DNA of 64,000 bases from the NCBI GenBank assembly GCA_032718475.1, contig JAUCBJ010006805.1, positions 62,001 to 126,000 of the forward strand, read 5' to 3'. Source of the DNA: Nemertoderma westbladi (lineage: Eukaryota > Xenacoelomorpha > Nemertodermatida > Nemertodermatidae). Positions 58,031-64,000 of the stretch are shown one piece after another. The position numbers and the translations under genes were made by a program. The notes below the pieces were generated by a model. It ran no database searches, was not told the DNA's origin, and saw nothing but the letters and a program-made list of their open reading frames with translations. Numbering within the stretch: the first letter of the stretch is position 1; the number at the start of each line of letters is the position of its first letter.

Positions 58031-59547
58031 ATGACGGAGTTGATAGAAGATGGTCTTGGTATCGGAGAGCGATATACTCTACTTTACAAGCGTTTGTTGA
58101 TAGCTTAATACGCGGCGACGTTAGTCCAACTGCTGCGGAGGACGATGGTCGTTATATCGAACCGCCAATGTCCCAAGAGCAGCTCCCGCGTGAGTTGGAC
58201 TATAGAAAATTCGCTGCTCGATATACGCAGCGTAATGGTACGTATATGGGCTTCTTAACTACTGGTCATCCTATCGATTTACACGATACGGACAATGTCG
58301 ACACCAAAAGGGAAATGGTACGATTGAAATATCCTACCCAGCGGAGGCGGAACGATAAACCGAGAATGGAACACGAGAATTCTATTCGAAACAGACTCGA
58401 AAGAGAAAACGTTGAGGAGCCGGATAAACGCAGCGACTTCAACGATTATCTGGAATTCCTGATAGAAACATATCTCAATATTGCCAGTCAACAAAATCTA
58501 GAAACTCGATATCCTCAAGGTATACATCATGACCGCATGGTAGAACTCAAACGGCTCGATTCCCCTATGATGTATCTTACCGCCGATCGACCGCTACCTG
58601 TTGTACCGAATAGCTTCGAACGGATGGAGGAATATTGTAAGCTGGAGAAAGATCACTCGCGTTTCCCCTACAAGACGTACGTTTTTGGGTATTATTACGG
58701 TAAATGCCCTAGACCCAGCCAATAAACGGAAAGACATAAACATCCACGGAAACGTTGTGTTAAACACAGTGGTGTTCGTTATATTTACTGGAGTTTCGAG
58801 CGAAACTTGTTTGACGTATCACCTATGCTCACTCGGCTCTAACGATCCTAGAGTAAACCTATGATCAGAGTCCCGTAATACTCGGTCAAACCTCCTCATT
58901 CCTTAGTTGGACCTCAGACCTGCGATCCTGGTGGTGTCGCGGATCCTCGCGGACGGTATTCACTGTTCAAGATCTAGTGCTACCCTAACAATTAATCGGT
59001 AACACTCCGACAGTGATTTCTAGCTAGCCGCCCATCTTACCTAGCCGGATTATGACGCAGACACCTAATATCACTATCCAACCGTATGGTCGTCCCGTTT
59101 AACGCAATACAACCCTTCATCAAGGTGAAGGAGAGCGTTGTACGACACGAGTTAAACGCTATTCTATAAAGATCAACAAAGAAACCTGCGTTTGTTCAGA
59201 TAAACGTAAGTTATAACATTAAGTCCAATCGATAAACGAATTGGCCTTATCTCAGTTCGATTGGGAAACCTCGAATCTCAAAGAAGATATCAAGCTTAGA
59301 AAACCCTATTCTCTGCGAGAGTTTTGGATGAACGTATCCCATGACAAGCGGAGGAAAATCAGCTCGAGGAGAAGCATATCGAAATGGACGAGACACCGAC
59401 CGTAAACCCAAACCTTTTAATGCAATCATATTGCACCCTTCACCCAGGAGTTATGGCCCTCCTAGTAAAGTGGCTTCCCCCAAAGAGAAAAGGACTCTTG
59501 CTAGCCTTAAGAAACTGCGTAAACGCCGTCCGCGCAAGAAAGACTAA
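58031..59547 (+). pseudogene. ORF3 of copy D, frameshifted (unknown protein)
   Basis: Start ATG at 58031 (MTELIEDG) by comparison with copy A. A missing base near 58083 shifts the frame; a long part is then open from about 58083 to 58725 and includes IEPPMSQEQLPRELDYRKF, HPIDLHDTDNVD and the QNLETRYPQG segment. More frameshifts and stops follow (a TAA at 58723-58725). Part of the coiled-coil region is lost near 59390. It ends at 59547 with the basic tail RPRKKD. As in copies A and E, no signal peptide or membrane helix is seen. About 500 residues are inferred for the intact protein. Confidence 0.72.
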
Positions 59548-59610
59548 CTGTATTTTTATATTTTAGAAACTGTGATTTTGTATATTTTATAGACTTAAAT
59601 CCCATTTTCT

Positions 59611-59618
59611 GGGAGCGG
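59611..59618 (+). promoter_or_regulatory. Polypurine tract before the 3' LTR
   Basis: GGGAGCGG immediately precedes the TG of the 3' LTR. The same tract sits before the LTRs of copies A (485-492, complement), B (10669-10676) and E (GGGAGTGG, complement of 62491-62498). It is short and not pure purine, but its position is constant. Confidence 0.6.
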
Positions 59619-60834
59619 TGTAAAAGCTTTTGTGGGATAACTGATTCGTTTGCCTTGTTGGCCAGTTCCCCCCCAGTCGCTAAGAATACTCTCAAAGTGA
59701 TCTACAGCTAAAAATAGTGCAAGTTACCAGCTTATTGGCTGATTTGCTGTACGCAGGCATCTGGGCTCTGTTTAATCGGCCAACAAGCCTAGGGAGGTTG
59801 CGTCATAGCCTTGTTTTTGTATCTCCCAATAGAATTTTGAGTTAGCCTTGATTTGACCTATCACAGAGTACTGAACTGAAAATTTCCTATCTCACTGCTC
59901 TTTCTCTGTGTTGAACGGGAGCTTCGTGGAATAAGAGTGGTTGGTATACTCGTATAGAGCAGTAGTCACGAGTTTTTCAAAGCCACGAAAGAACGGCTTT
60001 TTAGTGTTTTGTGCTTTCTGCTTTTTAGCTCAACACTAGTAGGTTTAATTACAAGGACATATATCCTTTAACTGACGAAACAAACACTCTGCAATTTCGT
60101 AATCACTGCATACTGCAGTACTGCATACACTGCATACTGTGTAACACTGTGCATACTTTTATATTGTTATACTGCTATTTACTGTCAGTTCTTCATAATA
60201 TGGTTGATGAATTATTATATTTGGAATAACGAGAAATAACCCCGAAACCCAATATTCTTGATATACCGAAGGTAAGAGAGAAAGGTTACAGATAAACGAT
60301 TGTGACTTATGTTAAAGTGGTTTGAAGTGAATCTAATGTTATTTGATAGACCCTACATGAGTCAGTCTGTGTTCCTTTTATATGTGACTAAAATCAGTGA
60401 AGATCGGCAGATTAGTGTGCAGTATTGTGCAGCATTGTGTATGAGTGAGTCTGTTAAAGAAGCATTCCTAAAGAATGCGCCATATATGTGAATTATAATT
60501 AAGCCATATCGTTGTGAGTAGTTTAAGTCATAACTCTGTTTATGTAGATAAAGCGCCACGTCCTAAAGGAACTGTTAATATTCCCGAAGGTAAATAATAT
60601 TGTCAGAGATTATATAATACTGTCAGTCGAATAATACATTAGGCTTACATAGCAACAAAATTAAACCGTCGAACCCAATCTCCCGGGAATATCCAGCGGG
60701 TGAATGGTCGCGCACGGATTGGTTTCGACTAGTGTAGTGAATCAAATACTTGTCATAGGCTAAAAAGCGATTTAATATCTAGAAGACATCTTAATTTGGC
60801 GGGTTAAACTGCCAAAGGTCTGAAAGCGCGAACA
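59619..60834 (+). repeat. 3' LTR of copy D (1,216 bp)
   Basis: Same length as the 5' LTR at a constant offset of 11,140 bp with no indel, followed directly by the CGTGG target duplication. Confidence 0.96.
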
Positions 60835-60860
60835 CGTGGGAAAAGGGGGAAATAGAGTGA

Positions 60861-61004
60861 TACACTAGAACGGCCTTCCGTTGTAGGTACACTAGAACGC
60901 CCTTCCATTGAAGGTACACTAGAACGGCCTTCCGTTGAAGGTACACTAGAACGGCCTTCCATTGAAGGTACACTAGAACGGCCTTCCGTTGAAGGTACAC
61001 TAGC
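60861..61004. repeat. 27-bp minisatellite, 5.3 copies
   Basis: TACACTAGAACGGCCTTCCG plus 7 bases repeats at 60861, 60888, 60915, 60942, 60969 and partly at 60996. Units differ at single bases (CCGTTG against CCATTG). The 74-codon minus-strand frame over it is a by-product of the 27-bp period. Confidence 0.95.
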
Positions 61005-61352
61005 GCAATTACCATTTAGTGTTTCAGACTGGGCATTTTACTCGCATTGTTACATGGTTTATTAAATAATCCGAAAGAGTCAAAATATATAAAAATGGAG
61101 ATTATGAACGTCTTTTTTGTCAAATGCACTAACAATTTGTGCCTCATCACTAAGCCTCGTGCTGCGCGAAGACTCAACGAATGTGTTATCTACAATTAAT
61201 ACTAGGCTGTAGGCCTACAGTGTATTTTCCGACCATGTTTTAACTACTGCATGGCCTGTGGAGCATTTGCAGAAACATCATATACACCGTTTCATATGCA
61301 TTACAAAAATATATATTACATAATGAGGCATTGCTATATAATTATTAATCAG
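61005..61352. other. Short host segment between copies D and E
   Basis: No gene or element recognised. Confidence 0.4.
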
Positions 61353-62490
61353 TGTTTGCGCTTTTAAGACCTTTGACAGTTTAACCTGCCAAATTAGGAT
61401 GTCTTTTAGATGATAGATAGTCTTTAGCCTATGACGAGTATTTGATACACTACATTAGCCGAAGCCAGTCTATGCGCAATCATTCACCCGCTGGATATAC
61501 CCGGGAGACTGAATTCGGAAGCTTAATGATTGATGGTGTAAGCCTACTGTATTATTCGACTGATCGTAATATATAATCTCTGACAAATATTATTCACTTT
61601 CGGGAAATATTAACCGTTCCTTTAGGACGTGGCGCTCTAAATATGTAAACAGAGTTATGACTTAAACCAGACGCAATGAGATGGCTATAGATTCACGTAT
61701 ATGGCGCATTCTTTAGGAGATGCTTTGTTATCGGTCACAATCATACACAATGCTGCACAATGCCGCACACCAATCTGCCGACCTTCACTAATTTTAGTCA
61801 CATACAAAGAGAATAACAGACAATACATGTAGGGCCTATAAAATAGCATTAGATTCACTTCACACCACTTAACATAAGTCGCAATCGTTTATATGTAACC
61901 GGTCTCTCTAACCTTTAGTATATCAAGAAGATTGGGGTGTCTGACTATTGATCAGTATTCCAAATATAATCTTCCATCAACAAATATAATGAATAACCGA
62001 CAGCAAAAGCAGTAATGTTAAGTAAGATATGCATGATATGTTTAGATAACAGATATACGTTCTATAATTAAGCCTACTAATGTTAAGCTAAAGACTGAAA
62101 CACGGAGGTGCCAAAAGCCGGTGTTCTTAGGCTCTGGGCATAAACATAACACTGAATTCCTGAGTTTCTGTATCCAACCTCCAACACAGAGACAAAAAAC
62201 GCTCTGATTGGTCGACCGTACAAAGAGAGAACAAAGAACAAAGAAATGTTCGACGTGGCAATATCAGCTGTTAGCCGTCGTCATGGTAGTGACACTGTTT
62301 TCAAGAGTATCCAGCTTATTGCGTCACGAAATTGCGGATTATGTCCGCTAAAGTACACCTACAGAAGAAATTACTTTTATGTCCTCTAAAACACCAGTAC
62401 AGTAAGGACACGGCCTTTTTATGCCCAGTAAACCAACTACAGAGTACTTTACGGGGAAAATAACCAGCTAATTACGCAAAAGCTTTTACA
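61353..62490 (-). repeat. 3' LTR of copy E (1,138 bp)
   Basis: On the minus strand it starts TGTAAAAGCT at 62490 and ends GCGCAAACA at 61353. Its U3 has the GGACATAAAA-type repeats of the copy A/C subfamily, shortened and degraded. Confidence 0.88.
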
Positions 62491-62568
62491 CCACTCCCAG
62501 AAAATGGGATTTAAGTCTATAAAATATAACAAATCACAGTTTCTAAAATATAAAGATACTCTAAACAG

Positions 62569-64000
62569 TTAGTCTTTCTTACGCAGATGGCGTTTACGCA
62601 GTTTTTTGAGGCTAGCAAGAGTCCTTTTCTCTTTGGGGCGAGCCACTTTACTAGGAGGGCTATAAATCCTGGGTGAAGGGTGCAATATGATTGCATCAGA
62701 AGGTGTAGGATTATGGTCGGGGTATCCGCCGTTTCGATATGCTTCTCCTCGAGCTGATTTTCCTCCGCTCGTAGCTGGATACATTCATCCAAAAACTCTC
62801 GCAGAGAATGGGGTTGTCTAAGTTCGATATCTTCTTAGAGATTCTGGATTTCACAATCGAACTGAGATAAAGACAATTCGTTTATCGCTTGGACTTGCTG
62901 TTACAACTTACGTTTATCTGAACAAACGCAGGTTTCCTTTCTGATCTTTGTAGAATAGCGTTTAACTCGTTTGGTATAACGTTCTCCGCCACTTTGGTGA
63001 CAGGTTATATCGTGTTAAGCCGGGACGATGGTAAGGGTTAAACGGCGATATTAAATGTCCGCGTCCCAATCCGGCTAGGTAGGATGGGCTAATATCTAGG
63101 AAGCCCACAACTGGGGTGCCACCGACTAATTGTTCAGGTAACACTAGATCTTTGAGCAGTGAGTACAGCTCGGGAGGATCCATCATACTAATAGGATCAA
63201 GAGTCTGAGGTCTCACTAGGGAATGAGGAGGTCTGATCGAGTATTCCGGAACTCTGATCATTGGTTTATTTAAGGATCGTCTGAGTCGAACGAGCGTAGG
63301 TGATACGTCAAACAAATTTCGCTCGAAACTCCCGTAAGTATAGCGAGTAAAACCGTGTTTAATACAACGTCTCCACGGATGTTTAGGTCTTTCCGTTTGT
63401 TGGTTGGGTCTAGGGCATCCATCGCAACAACACCAAAGACGCACGTCTTGTAGGGGAAACTCGAGTGATCTTTCTCCAGTTCACAATACTCCTCCATCCG
63501 TTCGAAGCTATCCGGTGCAACAGGCAGCGGTCGATCAGCGGTAAGATACATCATAGTGGAATAGAGCCGTTTGAGTTCTACCATGCGGTCATGATGTATA
63601 CCTTGAGGATATCGAGTTTCTAGATTCTGTTGACTGGTAATATCGAGATAGGTTTCTCTCAAGAATTCCAGGTATTTGGTGGAGTCGCTGCGTTTATCCG
63701 GCTCTTCGACATCTGCACTTTCGAGTCGGTTTCGAATAGAATTTTCGTGTTCGAGTCTCAGTTTATCGTTCTGCTTCCGCTGGGTATGATATTTAAATAA
63801 ACCATTTCCCTTTGGTGTCTATATCGTTCGTATCGTGTAGGTCGATAGGATGACCAGTAGTTAATAAGTCCATATACGTACCATTACGATGCGTATAGCG
63901 AGCGGTGAATTTTCTACAGTCTAACCCACGCGCAAGTTGCTCCCGGGACATTGGCGGTTAGATATAACGACCATCGTCCTCCGTAGTAGTTGGACCAGCG
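62569..64000 (-). pseudogene. ORF3 of copy E, broken and partial (unknown protein)
   Basis: The minus-strand frames 63662-63270, 63444-62962 and 62784-62569 overlap and together cover most of ORF3, including the QNLETRYPQG segment missing from copy A, the Cys/His cluster (CDGCPRPNQQ, with a conserved second Cys), the GLGRGH motif and the basic tail. Frameshifts separate them, and a TAA replaces a Gln/Glu-type codon near 63959. It supports the same protein layout as copies A and D. Confidence 0.7.

Larger units (their letters stand above)
48474..60839 (+). mobile_element. Complete BEL/Pao insertion copy D, RT- and integrase-deleted
   Basis: The element proper is 48479-60834 (12,356 bp), flanked by the 5-bp target duplication CGTGG (48474-48478 and 60835-60839). 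LTRs are 48479-49694 and 59619-60834, each 1,216 bp, and I saw no difference on reading them side by side. Order: LTR, 2.2-kb leader, Gag-protease ORF fused to pol remnants, spacer, ORF3, purine tract, LTR. Compared with copy A, about 1.76 kb (RT and most of RNase H) and about 1.3 kb (integrase core) are missing. It is a recent non-autonomous insertion that must have been copied and integrated by enzymes supplied in trans. Confidence 0.96.
61353..64000 (-). mobile_element. BEL/Pao copy E, 3' end, runs off the window
   Basis: Minus strand: ORF3 (64000-62569), purine tract, then LTR (62490-61353). The LTR is followed to the left by 61005-61352, which is not element sequence, so this is the 3' end. 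Gag and pol would lie beyond the window. It is more diverged than copies A, B and D. Confidence 0.9.

Noticed and set aside
58031-59547. ORF3 as a retroviral-type envelope
   Set aside because: No signal peptide, no membrane anchor, no fusion-peptide-like segment, and a basic rather than hydrophobic C-terminus.
60791-61015. VYLQRKAVL repeat protein
   Set aside because: By-product of the 27-bp minisatellite.

Overview
This is eukaryotic, almost certainly metazoan, DNA made nearly entirely of transposable elements and satellite repeats. There are no bacterial-style operons. Coding sequence is limited to BEL/Pao-type LTR retrotransposons, one long LINE, and one weak candidate host exon near 46.3 kb. 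Frequent AGGCCTA and ACCGGT words and the element types suggest a marine invertebrate, but the phylum cannot be fixed from the sequence alone.

Layout. (1) 1-11.9 kb: two head-to-head pieces of one BEL/Pao family. Copy A (minus, 1-9649) has a partial 3' LTR, a broken third ORF, integrase, RNase H, RT, protease and Gag. Copy B (plus, 9691-11901) is a deletion derivative joining Gag to the end of ORF3 and an LTR. (2) 12.0-15.5 kb: three TTAA-flanked inverted-repeat elements without transposase, two of them sharing one TTAA. (3) 15.6-18.6 kb: LTR plus long 5' leader of copy C (plus). (4) 18.6-21.4 kb: unrecognised DNA with a 73-bp LINE 3'-end insertion. (5) 21.4-40.3 kb: a 63-bp satellite, about 240 monomers with higher-order duplications, interrupted by a nearly full-length LINE (minus, 32811-36535) with an intact 1,100-codon ORF. 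The pre-insertion site is still present in the duplicated satellite block at 39181. (6) 40.3-48.5 kb: a tRNA-derived SINE, foldback elements, a fourth TTAA element and the candidate exon. (7) 48479-60834: copy D, a complete BEL/Pao insertion with 5-bp target duplication and two LTRs in which I saw no difference. It has lost RT, most of RNase H and the integrase core, yet keeps a 1,479-codon open Gag-protease frame. (8) 60.8-64 kb: a 27-bp minisatellite, then copy E (minus, running off the window).

The main biological story is the BEL/Pao family. It has about 1.2-kb LTRs, a leader of about 2.2 kb, a Gag with a long Ala/Glu-rich coiled coil, a spacer of about 1.65 kb after pol, and a third ORF of about 500 codons with no membrane segment and no recognised homology. 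Copy D must have moved recently using RT and integrase supplied in trans, which implies an autonomous partner elsewhere in the genome. Its intact size would be about 15 kb, estimated by adding back the segments deleted relative to copy A.
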